Of a DNA stretch of 64,000 bases, positions 1 to 9,058 are shown in pieces. The position numbers were made by a program, and so were the translations under genes. Within the stretch, counting starts at the first letter, position 1. Every line of letters begins with the position of its first letter. The stretch is taken from the NCBI RefSeq assembly GCF_001544915.2, contig NZ_FCOE02000016.1, positions 1 to 64,000 on the forward strand, in the 5' to 3' direction. Under the pieces are notes generated by a model that saw only the letters and a program-made list of their open reading frames with translations, did not search any database and was not told the DNA's origin. This DNA is from Caballeronia pedi (GTDB taxonomy: Bacteria > Pseudomonadota > Gammaproteobacteria > Burkholderiales > Burkholderiaceae).

Positions 1-26
1 CTGAATCCCTCGCTGTACTTCGCCAT
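1..26 (-). CDS. IS3-family transposase OrfA, first codons only
   Basis: Only eight full codons are in the window. From the ATG at 26 they read MAKYSEGF, which is how many IS150-group OrfA proteins begin (the helix-turn-helix subunit that is joined to OrfB by frameshifting). The call rests on this short match plus the IS-like end just upstream, so it is provisional. Confidence 0.45.
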
Positions 27-32
27 GAAAAA

Positions 33-70
33 CACCCCAAAGGTTGGATCTGTGTCCAACTTTTGGGGTG
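33..70. repeat. Subterminal inverted repeat inside the IS end
   Basis: Two 16-base arms (33-48 and 55-70) are inverted copies with one mismatch, around a 6-base loop. The hairpin sits between the element tip and the transposase start. Similar hairpins in other insertion sequences limit read-in transcription or translation of the transposase; that role is inferred here. There is no T-run, so it is not a standard intrinsic terminator. Confidence 0.6.
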
Positions 71-111
71 CAGTTCATGTCGCGCGGGGCATTTCATTAA
101 GCCGATGCGCA

Positions 112-2133
112 TCAACTCGCGACGCCCGCGAGATCGTCCGCGCGTGACGTGAAGAGCGGAATCGACGATGCCTGCTGATGCTCCAGCCATTGCTGGAACA
201 TCAACACGTTCCACAACTGACGATGCCAGTTTTGCTCGCCCGACAGATGCTGCTGCCATTTCGCGCGCACGATCGTCGCATCGAAAAAGCCTTCGCGACG
301 CAGCCGCGACGCATCGAGCAAGGCTTCCGCCCAGTCACGCAGCTCGCCGCGCAGCCAGTGCGTGATCGGCACGCCGAAGCCCTGCTTGGGCCGCTCGATC
401 ATCTCCCGCGGCACATGGCGATACAGCACCTGACGCAGCGCCCATTTGGTCTGTCCGTCACGCACTTTCATCGATTGCGGCAGCCGCCACGCGAACTCCA
501 CGACTCGATGATCGAGGAACGGCACGCGCGTTTCGAGCGAGACGCCCATCGCGGCGCGATCGACTTTCGTGAGGATGTCGTCAGGCAGATAGGTGATCAT
601 GTCGAGCGCCATCATGCGCTGCACGTCGTCGAGTCCGGTGAACGCGGGCGCGTTGCCGGTCATCAGCGTGGGCGGCTGGTGGCCGCCGATCACGAGCGCG
701 GCCGGGTCGTTCCATTGCGACATGAGATGCAGATACACCTCGTCGCGCGAGCGGCACGACAGCAGCTGCGCGCCCTTGTGCAGCTTGTCGCCGACCTTCA
801 CGCCGCGCAGCGACGACGGCAGGATCGGCTCCATGAGCCCCGCCATGCTGTTCCAGCGCTTCGGCGAAATCCCGACGATGCCCGATGCCGCCAGCTTGCG
901 CAATGACGCCGGCAGGACCGTCATCTTGTCCCACATGTCCGGCGCGGTCCGATAGCGCTGATAGCCGCAGAAGAGTTCGTCGCCGGCGTCGCCCGACAGC
1001 GAGACGGTCACGTGTTGCTTCGCTAGTTGCGAGACGAGGAACGTCGGCACTTGCGATGAATCGGCGAACGGCTCGTCGTAGAGGTCCGGCAGGCGCGGGA
1101 TCACGTCGAGCGCTTCGCGCGCGGTCACGTACAGTTCCGTGTGTTCGGTGCCGAGATGCGCCGAGACGGCTTTCGCGAGCTTGGCTTCGTCGAAGTCGCT
1201 TTCGTTGAAGCCGATCGTGAACGTCTTGACCGGACGCGACGACTGCTTCTGCATCAGCGCGACGATCGTCGACGAATCCACGCCGCCGGACAGAAACGCG
1301 CCGAGCGGCACATCGGCGAGCATCTGCTGGCGGATTGCATCGCTGAGCAGATGCTCCAGTTCTTCGACGGCATCCTCGGCGCTGCCCGCGAAGCCGCGCG
1401 CGGCGCCGTTGACGGCCGCCTCGACGCCGGACCAGTACGACCAGATGCGCGGCTCACGCCGTTCGAGCGATACGGAAAGCATCTTGCCCGGTTCGAGCTT
1501 GTGGATGCCTTCGAAGATGGAATACGGCGCGGGCACGCAACCGTGGCGGATTTGCAACGTCAGCGCGCCACGATCGACGTTGTTTTCGAACGCGGGATGC
1601 TCGCGCAGCGCCTTCAATTCGGAGCCGAACACGAACGCGGCTTCTTCGCCCTGTCCCTGCCAGCCGTAGTAAAGCGGCTTTTCGCCGATCCGGTCGCGGG
1701 CGAGCGTGAGCTGGCATTCCTGCCGGTCCCACGCGGCGAACGCGAACATGCCGACCGCGCGCTCGATGGTGGCCTGAATGCCCCACGCGTCGAAGCCGGC
1801 CATCAGCGTTTCGGTGTCGGAGCTGCCGCGCCAGACGGGCGCGCGTTGCGCATCCTCGAGTTCTTCGCGCAGATCGAGATGGTTGTAGATCTCGCCATTG
1901 AAGACGATGACATACCGCCCGCTGCCCGACGACATCGGCTGATGCCCCGCCGCCGAGAGATCGAGAATCGCCAGCCGGCGATGGCCGAGCGCGATGCCGC
2001 GCAGATCATCGGTCCAGTCGCCCGCGTCGTCGGGTCCGCGATAGGCGATGGCGTGCGCCATCTTCCGGACCATTGTCTTCGAGTCGCCCGGCCCCAAGCC
2101 GCGCCCACCCAGAAAGCCGACGATACCGCACAT
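112..2133 (-). CDS. asnB: Asparagine synthase (glutamine-hydrolysing), polysaccharide-cluster type
   Basis: 673 residues. The N-terminal class II glutamine amidotransferase domain (about residues 1-220) opens MCGIVGF, so Cys2 is the processed nucleophile. The synthase domain follows, with the pyrophosphate-loop motif SGGVDSS near residue 281 and a later SLSGDAGDELFCGY stretch. The family makes an amide from aspartate, ATP and glutamine. Paralogues inside exopolysaccharide clusters are thought to amidate sugar-acid or amino-acid decorations; that role is inferred here from the adjoining glycosyltransferase. The start is fixed by the catalytic Cys and by AAGGAG 9 bases upstream. It is the last gene before the IS element. 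Confidence 0.9.
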   Translation of the reverse strand: MCGIVGFLGGRGLGPGDSKTMVRKMAHAIAYRGPDDAGDWTDDLRGIALGHRRLAILDLSAAGHQPMSSGSGRYVIVFNGEIYNHLDLREELEDAQRAPVWRGSSDTETLMAGFDAWGIQATIERAVGMFAFAAWDRQECQLTLARDRIGEKPLYYGWQGQGEEAAFVFGSELKALREHPAFENNVDRGALTLQIRHGCVPAPYSIFEGIHKLEPGKMLSVSLERREPRIWSYWSGVEAAVNGAARGFAGSAEDAVEELEHLLSDAIRQQMLADVPLGAFLSGGVDSSTIVALMQKQSSRPVKTFTIGFNESDFDEAKLAKAVSAHLGTEHTELYVTAREALDVIPRLPDLYDEPFADSSQVPTFLVSQLAKQHVTVSLSGDAGDELFCGYQRYRTAPDMWDKMTVLPASLRKLAASGIVGISPKRWNSMAGLMEPILPSSLRGVKVGDKLHKGAQLLSCRSRDEVYLHLMSQWNDPAALVIGGHQPPTLMTGNAPAFTGLDDVQRMMALDMITYLPDDILTKVDRAAMGVSLETRVPFLDHRVVEFAWRLPQSMKVRDGQTKWALRQVLYRHVPREMIERPKQGFGVPITHWLRGELRDWAEALLDASRLRREGFFDATIVRAKWQQHLSGEQNWHRQLWNVLMFQQWLEHQQASSIPLFTSRADDLAGVAS

Positions 2134-2178
2134 ATTCGTTCTCCTTCAGATCGGCCAGAGGCCACGCTTATGCGATGC

Positions 2179-3312
2179 TCACTTTTCTTCGACGAGCCGC
2201 AGGTAGATATCTTCGAAACGCTCGCGCGCGCGCATCATCGTGAATTCGGCGTGGATGCGCGCCTTCGCGAGTTGACCGAGACGGATGCGCTCGTCAGGCG
2301 CCATGTCGACGACGCGCGCGAGTCCGGTCGCGAGCGCGTCGGCGTTTTCCTTCGGGACGACGACGCCCGTATTCGCCACGAGCATCGCCGCATCGCCGAC
2401 GTCGGTGACGACGCACGGCACGGCCATCGCCATCGCTTCGCCGACTACGTTTGGGAATCCCTCGGTGCGCGAGGACAGGCAGAACACGTCCATCGCGGAC
2501 AGGCACGCGGGCACGTCGCGCCGCTCGCCGAGCAGCACGAAGCGCGACGCGAATCCCGTCTGCGCGATCCAGTCCGCGAGTTCGCGATTGTTCGCGTCGA
2601 GATCGCGTCCGACCAGCATGAAGCGCACATCGGGATGGCGCGCGGCCAGCATGCCCGCCGCGCGCACGAAATTCTGATGATCCTTGACCGGGTGAAAACG
2701 CCCCAGAATGCCAACGACGATCGAGCCGTCGTCGAATCCGCATTGCTCGCGGATCGCGCTGCGTTGTTCGGGCGTGGCGCTCAGGCGCGCGACGTCGAAG
2801 CCGTTCGGCACCACCATCATGCGGCTCGCGTCGTAACCCACGGACACATGCGCCCGCCGCGACGCCTCCGCCGCGCACACGATGGTCTGCGGCACGTAGT
2901 ACGAGAGCCACGCGCAGATCTTGCGCAGCAGCACGGTCACGCGTGAGCCGCCCGAGCGGACATCGGTGGTGCGCACGCCCCAGACGATGCGCTTGTGCGC
3001 CGCGAGCCGGCCTGCCAGGCCGCCGAGAAAATCAGCGTGATACATCCACGTCTGGATGATGTCGGGGCGCACCTGACGAATCAGTTTGACGAGCTGCCAC
3101 AACGCGCGCGGAAAGCCGAGCGGCGAACGCATGCCGAGGCTATGCACGTCGATGCCGCGCGCGGCGAGTTCTTCGCCGATCTTGCCGGTCGTCGTGAGCG
3201 AGCAGACAACGTGACGAAAGCGCGGATGTTCGATGTGCGACTCGATCAGGCGCTGAAGCATGCGTTCAGCGCCGTCCGCATTGAGCGCAACGATGACATG
3301 GAGAAGCTTCAT
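2179..3312 (-). CDS. GT4-type glycosyltransferase, polysaccharide biosynthesis
   Basis: 377 residues. The N-terminal fold opens MKLLHVIVALNADGAERM, typical of GT4 enzymes that bind the acceptor there. The C-terminal half carries LGRFHPVKDH and the donor-sugar E-x7-E motif in SRTEGFPNVVGEAMAMAVP. It should move a sugar from a nucleotide donor onto a lipid-linked chain at the inner face of the membrane. I chose the ATG at 3312 because the protein fold starts there and GGGACC precedes it; an upstream in-frame start would add 23 unlikely residues. It lies 45 bases upstream of asnB on the same strand, so the two are probably co-transcribed. Confidence 0.85.
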   Translation of the reverse strand: MKLLHVIVALNADGAERMLQRLIESHIEHPRFRHVVCSLTTTGKIGEELAARGIDVHSLGMRSPLGFPRALWQLVKLIRQVRPDIIQTWMYHADFLGGLAGRLAAHKRIVWGVRTTDVRSGGSRVTVLLRKICAWLSYYVPQTIVCAAEASRRAHVSVGYDASRMMVVPNGFDVARLSATPEQRSAIREQCGFDDGSIVVGILGRFHPVKDHQNFVRAAGMLAARHPDVRFMLVGRDLDANNRELADWIAQTGFASRFVLLGERRDVPACLSAMDVFCLSSRTEGFPNVVGEAMAMAVPCVVTDVGDAAMLVANTGVVVPKENADALATGLARVVDMAPDERIRLGQLAKARIHAEFTMMRARERFEDIYLRLVEEK

Positions 3313-3554
3313 GGTCCCGGCTGCCGGTTTTCTACGATAGGCCCGTTCCGAGGCAACCGACGCGCGCGTCGCTGACGGCAATGCTCGTGCTGACGGGTGT
3401 GTTTTTATGTCGATGGCTGCCTCGCCGGAGGAAACGGGTTATCGCGGTTTTCCGGCGAGTCATCAATGTATGCCGGCGCCCCGGCGCGCACTGTTCGACG
3501 CCCCACACGCCGGCTCCCTTGCCGGCGCGCGCGGAGCGTCGGGCAGGCGCCGCG

Positions 3555-4913
3555 TCAGGCGCGCCTCATCGCGCCGCGCCACGGATTCCATTTGCGCAGC
3601 TGAGTCTTCATATCGATGACCGTGATCCCGCCGACCGCATTCCACGTATGCAGCCCCTGACGGCCACGCGGCGGATTGCGAACCGACAAGGTCTGCTCGG
3701 CGTACGTCGTCGTCGTGAGTTCGGTGATCTCGCGGAACGTCAGCGCGGCGCCGTATTCGCGTTCGCAGTTCTGCGCGGGGCGGATCAGGCGGCCCTGCGC
3801 ATCCTTGAACAGGTTGCCGGCCATGCGCGCGAGGCGGCAATCGGAGACGACCGGATTCATCGGATGAGCGGTCCATTCGCCGAACGGGCTGTCGGAATGG
3901 AAAATCGACAGTTCATCCCAGTTCGATCCGCCCTCTTCCGTGATGCTCGTGAACATCCACCAGGTCTTGCCGTCGTAATGGAGCGTGGTATCCGCCGCGA
4001 CGACATCGCGCATGACGACCTTGTGCAATTCCCATTCGGTCGGGAAAGCGGCCGCCCGGTACATCTCGATCGTGCGGTTGCCGCAGGTCTCCGGAATCAT
4101 GAAGATCTCGCCGTCATGCTCGAAGAGAAACGGATACGACAGGTGATAGTTGCGATCGAGCACGACGCGCGGCGTTTCCTGCCACTTCTGGGTGGCCGGG
4201 TCGAACGCGATATGGCTGATCACTCCGCGGTTGGTGTCGTAGGGCAGGCTCTCGAAGAACAGGTGATAGTCGCCGTTCTTGCCGCGCCACAGAAAGGGAT
4301 CGGCGTGGAACTGCGTCGGCATGCCGGGCAGCGTGACCCAGTTGCGGCTCACGTCGTCGTCGGCGCTGCTATCGGCGCGCAGCTCGACGGGCGAATCCGT
4401 GCGCCGGTACGCCAGCACCCAGTGTCCGCGCTGTACGAGCAGCTTGAGCGGCTGGTTCAGCACCTTGCGGCCCAGATGCCGCAGCGCGAACCATGCCGAT
4501 GTCAGTCCCGACAGTTGCGCCGGCTGCGCCCTTGCGTTGACGAGCGGAAACGCATGTGGAGACGCGGCGGCATCGAGACGCCGCTGCGCCCGCTCGATGA
4601 GAACCGCGACGCGCTGCAGACTCGTCCGAAGCGACTTCAGGAAGAACAGCTTCTCCGGTATCGCGACATACGACTCCGCAAGCAAGCGCATTTCGCCCGA
4701 CTCGGGCGACTTCCAGACGATCTGGATATGAGGTGTCCGGCATTGCAGCAACGTCTTCCACAGCGCTTCGATGTTCTCGTGTCCGTCGTACAGCACCACG
4801 AGCGAGGCGCGCGCGGGCGCGCCGCCACGCGGCGCGTCGTCGGCTTCGCCGTAGAGCCGCTTCTCGATGCGCGTCCACCACTGCAGCACGGGAGGATATG
4901 CGGGTTGCGCCAT
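3555..4913 (-). CDS. GINT1-like (glucosamine inositolphosphorylceramide transferase N-terminal-like) protein
   Basis: 452 residues, soluble, no signal peptide. The second half (about residues 200-430) is a propeller-like region resembling GH43/GH32-type folds: HADPFLW, YHLFFE, YPFLFEHDGEIFMIPE, WWMFT and AGNLF recur as blade motifs. Bacterial proteins with this domain are annotated by similarity to the N-terminal part of plant glucosamine inositolphosphorylceramide transferase and often sit in capsule or exopolysaccharide loci, as here. The first 190 residues resemble a formyltransferase-like region only loosely. The biochemical role is unknown. The ATG at 4913 has GAGGGA ahead of it; a TTG 33 bases upstream is possible. 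It is followed after 240 bases by the glycosyltransferase. Confidence 0.6.
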   Translation of the reverse strand: MAQPAYPPVLQWWTRIEKRLYGEADDAPRGGAPARASLVVLYDGHENIEALWKTLLQCRTPHIQIVWKSPESGEMRLLAESYVAIPEKLFFLKSLRTSLQRVAVLIERAQRRLDAAASPHAFPLVNARAQPAQLSGLTSAWFALRHLGRKVLNQPLKLLVQRGHWVLAYRRTDSPVELRADSSADDDVSRNWVTLPGMPTQFHADPFLWRGKNGDYHLFFESLPYDTNRGVISHIAFDPATQKWQETPRVVLDRNYHLSYPFLFEHDGEIFMIPETCGNRTIEMYRAAAFPTEWELHKVVMRDVVAADTTLHYDGKTWWMFTSITEEGGSNWDELSIFHSDSPFGEWTAHPMNPVVSDCRLARMAGNLFKDAQGRLIRPAQNCEREYGAALTFREITELTTTTYAEQTLSVRNPPRGRQGLHTWNAVGGITVIDMKTQLRKWNPWRGAMRRA

Positions 4914-5227
4914 TTTGTGTCCCTCAGACAGCGGCAGTTTCGCCAATCGACCGACTTGCCGTCCTTAGCTAAATGCTTAACTGCCTTTATATATGTGTTG
5001 TGAGCCGGCGCTTATTGAAGTGATGAACAGTCCTTTTCACGTGGTGCCGGCGAAGAAAGACTAAAGTCTGGGGAAAGTGCTTGCGGTGCGCTATCGCACA
5101 CAGTTGCGACAGCTAATTAATGCGAGGAGATTTGAACGGATGTGCCAGGAACGGTGTGCCCGGGCGGCTCGCCGCCGCTGTCAGGGAAATGTCTAAGTTT
5201 TTGATCGGAAAGCGAAAATACGACGAA
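4914..5227. other. Intergenic region, promoter side of the polysaccharide genes
   Basis: No convincing gene. The stretch 4965-5000 is AT-rich compared with its surroundings (runs such as ttatatatgtg) and probably holds the promoter for the leftward polysaccharide genes. I could not identify a specific operator. Confidence 0.4.
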
Positions 5228-5416
5228 TCAAGGCGCCTCGTCGCGGCGCACGGCGACCTCGCGCCACTTGCGATACCACGTGGGCCGCCTGTGACCAGCC
5301 TGTTCGTCTGCCTTATGTTTTGAGAACGGCGAGAAGATGATTTCGATCACGGCCAACAATGCCAGACCGATTATTGCGAAAAAGACAATTGCGCCGATGA
5401 CACCGACCACAGACAT
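5228..5416 (-). CDS. Small single-pass membrane protein, 62 aa
   Basis: One hydrophobic segment covers residues 3-30 (VVGVIGAIVFFAIIGLALLAV) and is followed by a basic, polar tail. A strong GGAGGAAGC sequence precedes the ATG, which supports translation. I do not recognise the family. It resembles in layout the 42-residue protein encoded about 440 bases upstream, which starts with the same GGAGGAA signal; both may be small membrane peptides of unknown role. Confidence 0.55.
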   Translation of the reverse strand: MSVVGVIGAIVFFAIIGLALLAVIEIIFSPFSKHKADEQAGHRRPTWYRKWREVAVRRDEAP

Positions 5417-5858
5417 GCTTCCTCCGCGCTTACCGCGTTATATCAAGCTTTTGATAAAACACGCCGCTGAAAGTTTTGACGGAAAGAATTTTTTGTTTAT
5501 TACTAATTCTATCACACGGCGAATCCGCCAATTTCCTGGACGATCTCACTACGGATGATTTTCGGACGGCTCTCATCGGCGCAAAGCACGGAACAGGCGG
5601 GTGAAAGTACTTCTGTTCTTCTGACCGGACGCAGGCAATCGCCCCATGGCGTCGGGGTTTCGTCGATGGCTCGACAACCGCGCCGGGCGAGCTTCATCCG
5701 CTTGATTTCGGAAACCGATACAGGCTTTTTAATCGCGGACAGGTTTTCGAAAGGCAAATTGCGCGACTTGAATGAATTACGCCCGATATGGACGTATGTT
5801 AGACAGCCGCAAGCTCATTTTGGCGAAGATTTTCAGTCGCCATCTGAAACACTCGGTT
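5417..5858. other. Intergenic, no recognised gene
   Basis: About 440 bases with open frames on both strands but no recognisable protein, no good ribosome binding site and no codon bias like the neighbours. The part 5430-5520 is AT-rich and may be promoter DNA. I see no RNA gene here. Confidence 0.4.
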
Positions 5859-5987
5859 TCAGGCGATCCGTTCTCTCTCGGCCTCTTTGTCCGACGACAT
5901 CAAGAGAATGTCCGCTACTGCCAACAGCGAAAGGCTGATCACGGCGACGAACCCGACCGTGCCGGCGAACATGCTGACGAGCTTCAT
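5859..5987 (-). CDS. Small membrane protein, 42 aa
   Basis: An ATG at 5987 follows GGCGGAGGAAACC, a strong ribosome binding site with ideal spacing. The frame encodes MKLVSMFAGTVGFVAVISLS, continues with LLAVADILLM and ends in a charged tail rich in Glu and Arg. The hydrophobic segment spans about residues 5-28. No family is recognised. The strong initiation signal and the clean membrane-helix-plus-charged-tail design argue for a real gene; homologue conservation has not been tested. Confidence 0.5.
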   Translation of the reverse strand: MKLVSMFAGTVGFVAVISLSLLAVADILLMSSDKEAERERIA

Positions 5988-6193
5988 GGTTTCCTCCGCC
6001 ATCCGAAAGTTCGAACGCGGCCGTGCTCCAGGCTTCGCGGCGATTCGTCGGATCGTACAACGAGCGCCAGCGGCCGCTCCAACGGTAGCATAGGCGCAAC
6101 TTCGCCGAAAAAGTATTCATTTCGCAGCGAAATACGCGCCTACCGCATTTCGGCAGACGAGAAAAGGATGATCCGGTCGTCTATATCAGCCAG

Positions 6194-6643
6194 TCAACGC
6201 CAGCGCCTGCCGGTCCCCGTCGAGACGTCGTGCTCCGCGCCGTTGTGGCTCCACGCGGACCGTGTTTCGCGCGCGGCGGCGCCGCCCATCGCGCGATTCA
6301 GAATGGCCCGCGTTCCAGGCGTGGTGCCGATGTGAGGCAGTTGCGACGCCTCGACCCATGACACGTCACGAAACCGGCCGCCCGCTTCCGGCCGAGGGTT
6401 CGCATCGTCGGGTATCGCGATCCGAAACACATGATGAAGGTGCTGCGCGGAAGGCTGCTGAAACAGAAACGCGGCGGCGCTCGCCGCGACGCCGGTGTCT
6501 TCGTGCAGCGCCCGGATCGCTGCAACGATCGTCAATTCTTCATATCCAACTGTCCCGCCCGGAAGCAGCCACGGACCGCCGCGCTCCCGAACCAGAAGCA
6601 CTGACTGGTGACGTACCAGCAGCACTGTCGCTCGATCTCTCAT
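6194..6643 (-). CDS. Nudix hydrolase-like protein with degenerate Nudix box
   Basis: 149 residues. After a short beta strand (RDRATVLLVRHQSVLLV) comes WLLPGGTVGYEE and a helix, the usual Nudix layout. The box itself is altered: where the consensus has RE and EE the sequence reads RALHEDTG, so the first of the metal-binding glutamates is Ala and one Glu is Asp. Family members split nucleoside diphosphate-linked compounds, but this one may be weak, altered in specificity, or non-catalytic. The ATG at 6643 has GGAGAC upstream; a longer frame to 6829 has no such support. Confidence 0.65.
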   Translation of the reverse strand: MRDRATVLLVRHQSVLLVRERGGPWLLPGGTVGYEELTIVAAIRALHEDTGVAASAAAFLFQQPSAQHLHHVFRIAIPDDANPRPEAGGRFRDVSWVEASQLPHIGTTPGTRAILNRAMGGAAARETRSAWSHNGAEHDVSTGTGRRWR

Positions 6644-6915
6644 CCCCGTCTCCGTGATGCACCCGAGTTCGATATCGAACCGATGATGCGATCCCGTCTG
6701 CTGTGTGCCAATTTTTGATTTCGCAGACGATTGGATCGCAACCTTGAACCGGTGTGCACACACGATCTTCACAGTCTTCGCCACGCTGCGCAATGCGTGC
6801 ATGTCCCACGTAAGTGTGTAGTCCCACACGGGGCGTGCGTTTGGCGGATGTGCGAAGGCGTTGCTGCCGCGCGTGCTGCCGGGAACGCGCGGCCGGAGTC
6901 AGGTCGATGGCGACG

Positions 6916-9030
6916 TCATCGGCCGAGCGCGGGATCGCTCATGCTGTCGCGGCCCGTCTCGACGTGACCGGCGAGGCGTCGCAGAAATGCGCGATCGGTG
7001 TCGACCTTGATTTCGACGTCGTACCAGCCGTGCGCGCCGCGCAGATCGAGATAGACCTGCGCAGTGTCGCCGCCCCGCACGCGCCGCGTGATCGTCTTCG
7101 ACGGATCGTAGGCATTGGTCACGCTGAAGGTGCACGCCGCCGTCCCGCGATTCTCGAGCCGCAATTGCAGATTGCCGTTCGCGACGTCGTAGCCTTCCGC
7201 GACTTGCGGCGCCGCCTGTTCGCGCGACCACCAGCCGTGCTGCTGCGCGCCGGCCTTGCCCGCGATCCGTCGAAGAAAGCCGTTCGGACCGTGTACGACG
7301 AAATCGAAGCTGCCGTCCGGATTCGCCGCGACGCGGTCCGCGAGACGCTTGCGGGCTTCGACCGTATAGGTGCGCGGCGCGTCCGGGCTGGCGTTGCGAT
7401 AGAGCAGAAACACCGCGCCTGCGTTGCCCGTATTGACGAAATCGAACGAAACCGCTTCTTTCGACGCATCCGCGCGCGTGCGCACGAAAAGCTCGTAGGG
7501 CAACGCGCGCGCGGGGCGAATGCCGGACTCCTGCATCGGCAGCGTCTGCGTCGCGGGCGGCACCGGCACGTAGTCCTGATGCCGCAGCTTGTCCGGCGGA
7601 AAGTAGCCACTCGTTGCCGGCAAATCGGGCATCGCGCTGTTCGGATTGCGGAAATCGAACGCGGAGGTCAAATCGCCGCTGATCGCCCGACGCCACGGCG
7701 AGATGTTCGGCTCGGCCAGATCGTGCGCGCGGCCGAAGCGCTTCTGGATGAAACGGATCACCGAGGTATGGTCGAAGGTCTCGGAGCAGACCCAGCCGCC
7801 TTTCGACCACGGCGACACGACCAGCATCGGCACGCGCGCGCCCAGGCCATAAGGGCCGCTCGCGTATTTCGCGCTGCCCGCGAAGATATCGGCGCTCGTA
7901 TCGACGGTCGAAAGGCCGTTGGCGCTCGACGTCGGCGGGAACGGCGGCACGAGGTGATCGAAGAAGCCGTCGTTTTCATCGTAGTTGATGAGCAGCGCCG
8001 TCTTGCTCCACACGTCGGGATTCGACGTCAGCACCTGCAAGACCTGATCGATGTACCAGGCGCCGTAGTTCGCCGGCCAGTTGGGATGCTCGGAAAAAGC
8101 TTCGGGCGCGACGATCCACGAGACTTGCGGCAGCGTGCCGCTCGCGACGTCGCGCTTGAGGATCGCGAAGTAATCGTCGCCGGCCGCCGCGTTCGTGCCG
8201 CGCCGCGCCTTTTCGTACAGCGGGCTGCCGGGCTGCGCGTTCTGATACTGCGTGAAGTAGAGCAGCGAGTTGTCGCCGTAGTTGCCGATGTAGGCGTCGT
8301 CGGTCCATCCCCACGAATTTTTCGCGTCGAGCCCGGTGCCGATGTCCTGATAGATCTTCCACGAAATGCCCGCGCGCTCCAGCACTTCGGGAAACGTGGA
8401 CCAGCCATAGCCGGCTTCCGCATTGTCGACGACCGGACCGCCGCCCGCGCCGTCATTGCCGACATAGCCGGTCCACATGTAGTAGCGGTTCGGATCGGTC
8501 GATGTGTTGGTCGAGCAATGGTAGGCGTCGCAAATCGTGAAGGCGTCGGCGAGCTGATAGTGGAACGGAATGTCGTCGCGCTTCAGGTACGCCATCGTCG
8601 TCGTGCTCTTGAACGGCACCCACTGGTCGTACCGTCCGCCGTTAAACGCGCCCTGCCCGCTCACCCAGTCGTGCGGCAAGTCCTGCAGGAACTGCAGGCC
8701 GAGGTTCGACGCGCCCGGATGAAACGGCAGCACTTCGCCCGCGCCTGCCGCGATCGGCTGGTTGAAGACCGGCTTGCCGTTCGGCAGCGTCACCGCGCTT
8801 TTGTCGCCGAAGCCGCGCACGCCGCGCAGGCTGCCGAAGTAATGATCGAACGAGCGATTCTCCTGCATGAGCACGACGATATGCTCGATGTCCTCGATCG
8901 ATCCATGACGGTTGTTCGCGGGAATCGCGAGCGCCTGGCGGATACCGAGCGGCATCACGCTCAGCGCGGCGCTCGCGCCAGCGGCCTCGACGGCCGCGCG
9001 CAGAAAGTCTCGACGGTTCTTGTTTTTCAT
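6916..9030 (-). CDS. Phospholipase C, phosphocholine-specific, Tat-exported
   Basis: 704 residues. The N terminus has a twin-arginine signal (NRRDFLRAA, then a hydrophobic stretch ending near residue 36 at ALA). The phosphoesterase domain opens with EHIVVLMQENRSFDHYFGSL, whose Glu and Asn bind the metal, and continues with SGQGAFNGG, YHCSTNTSTDPNR and NYDENDGFFDH. Two repeated C-terminal domains of the bacterial phospholipase C type follow (from about residue 510). Length matches PlcN/PlcH enzymes of Pseudomonas and Burkholderia, which cut phosphatidylcholine in the periplasm or outside the cell for phosphate, choline and lipid. The haemolytic or non-haemolytic type cannot be decided here. 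A small lipoprotein gene lies 28 bases upstream. Confidence 0.93.
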   Translation of the reverse strand: MKNKNRRDFLRAAVEAAGASAALSVMPLGIRQALAIPANNRHGSIEDIEHIVVLMQENRSFDHYFGSLRGVRGFGDKSAVTLPNGKPVFNQPIAAGAGEVLPFHPGASNLGLQFLQDLPHDWVSGQGAFNGGRYDQWVPFKSTTTMAYLKRDDIPFHYQLADAFTICDAYHCSTNTSTDPNRYYMWTGYVGNDGAGGGPVVDNAEAGYGWSTFPEVLERAGISWKIYQDIGTGLDAKNSWGWTDDAYIGNYGDNSLLYFTQYQNAQPGSPLYEKARRGTNAAAGDDYFAILKRDVASGTLPQVSWIVAPEAFSEHPNWPANYGAWYIDQVLQVLTSNPDVWSKTALLINYDENDGFFDHLVPPFPPTSSANGLSTVDTSADIFAGSAKYASGPYGLGARVPMLVVSPWSKGGWVCSETFDHTSVIRFIQKRFGRAHDLAEPNISPWRRAISGDLTSAFDFRNPNSAMPDLPATSGYFPPDKLRHQDYVPVPPATQTLPMQESGIRPARALPYELFVRTRADASKEAVSFDFVNTGNAGAVFLLYRNASPDAPRTYTVEARKRLADRVAANPDGSFDFVVHGPNGFLRRIAGKAGAQQHGWWSREQAAPQVAEGYDVANGNLQLRLENRGTAACTFSVTNAYDPSKTITRRVRGGDTAQVYLDLRGAHGWYDVEIKVDTDRAFLRRLAGHVETGRDSMSDPALGR

Positions 9031-9058
9031 TCGTTTCGCGGGGAAGTGAATAGGAAGG

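Larger units (their letters stand above)
1..77 (-). mobile_element. Left end of an IS3-family insertion sequence (partial)
   Basis: Read on the minus strand, the block starts TGAACTGCACCCCAAAAG at 77, which resembles the terminal repeats of IS150-group IS3 elements, and is followed after about 50 bases by the start of an OrfA-like reading frame. The element runs leftwards out of the window, so its length, target duplication and integrity cannot be judged. It lies just beyond the stop codon of the asparagine synthase-like gene and forms the left border of the polysaccharide genes. The exact outer base (77 or 72) is inferred from the TG...CA convention. Confidence 0.55.

Noticed and set aside
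33-70. Hairpin as an intrinsic terminator for the polysaccharide genes
   Set aside because: No T-run in either orientation, and it matches an IS end with a transposase start next to it.
5555-5938. 127-codon plus-strand frame
   Set aside because: It overlaps a better-supported minus-strand small gene and has no ribosome site or recognisable sequence.
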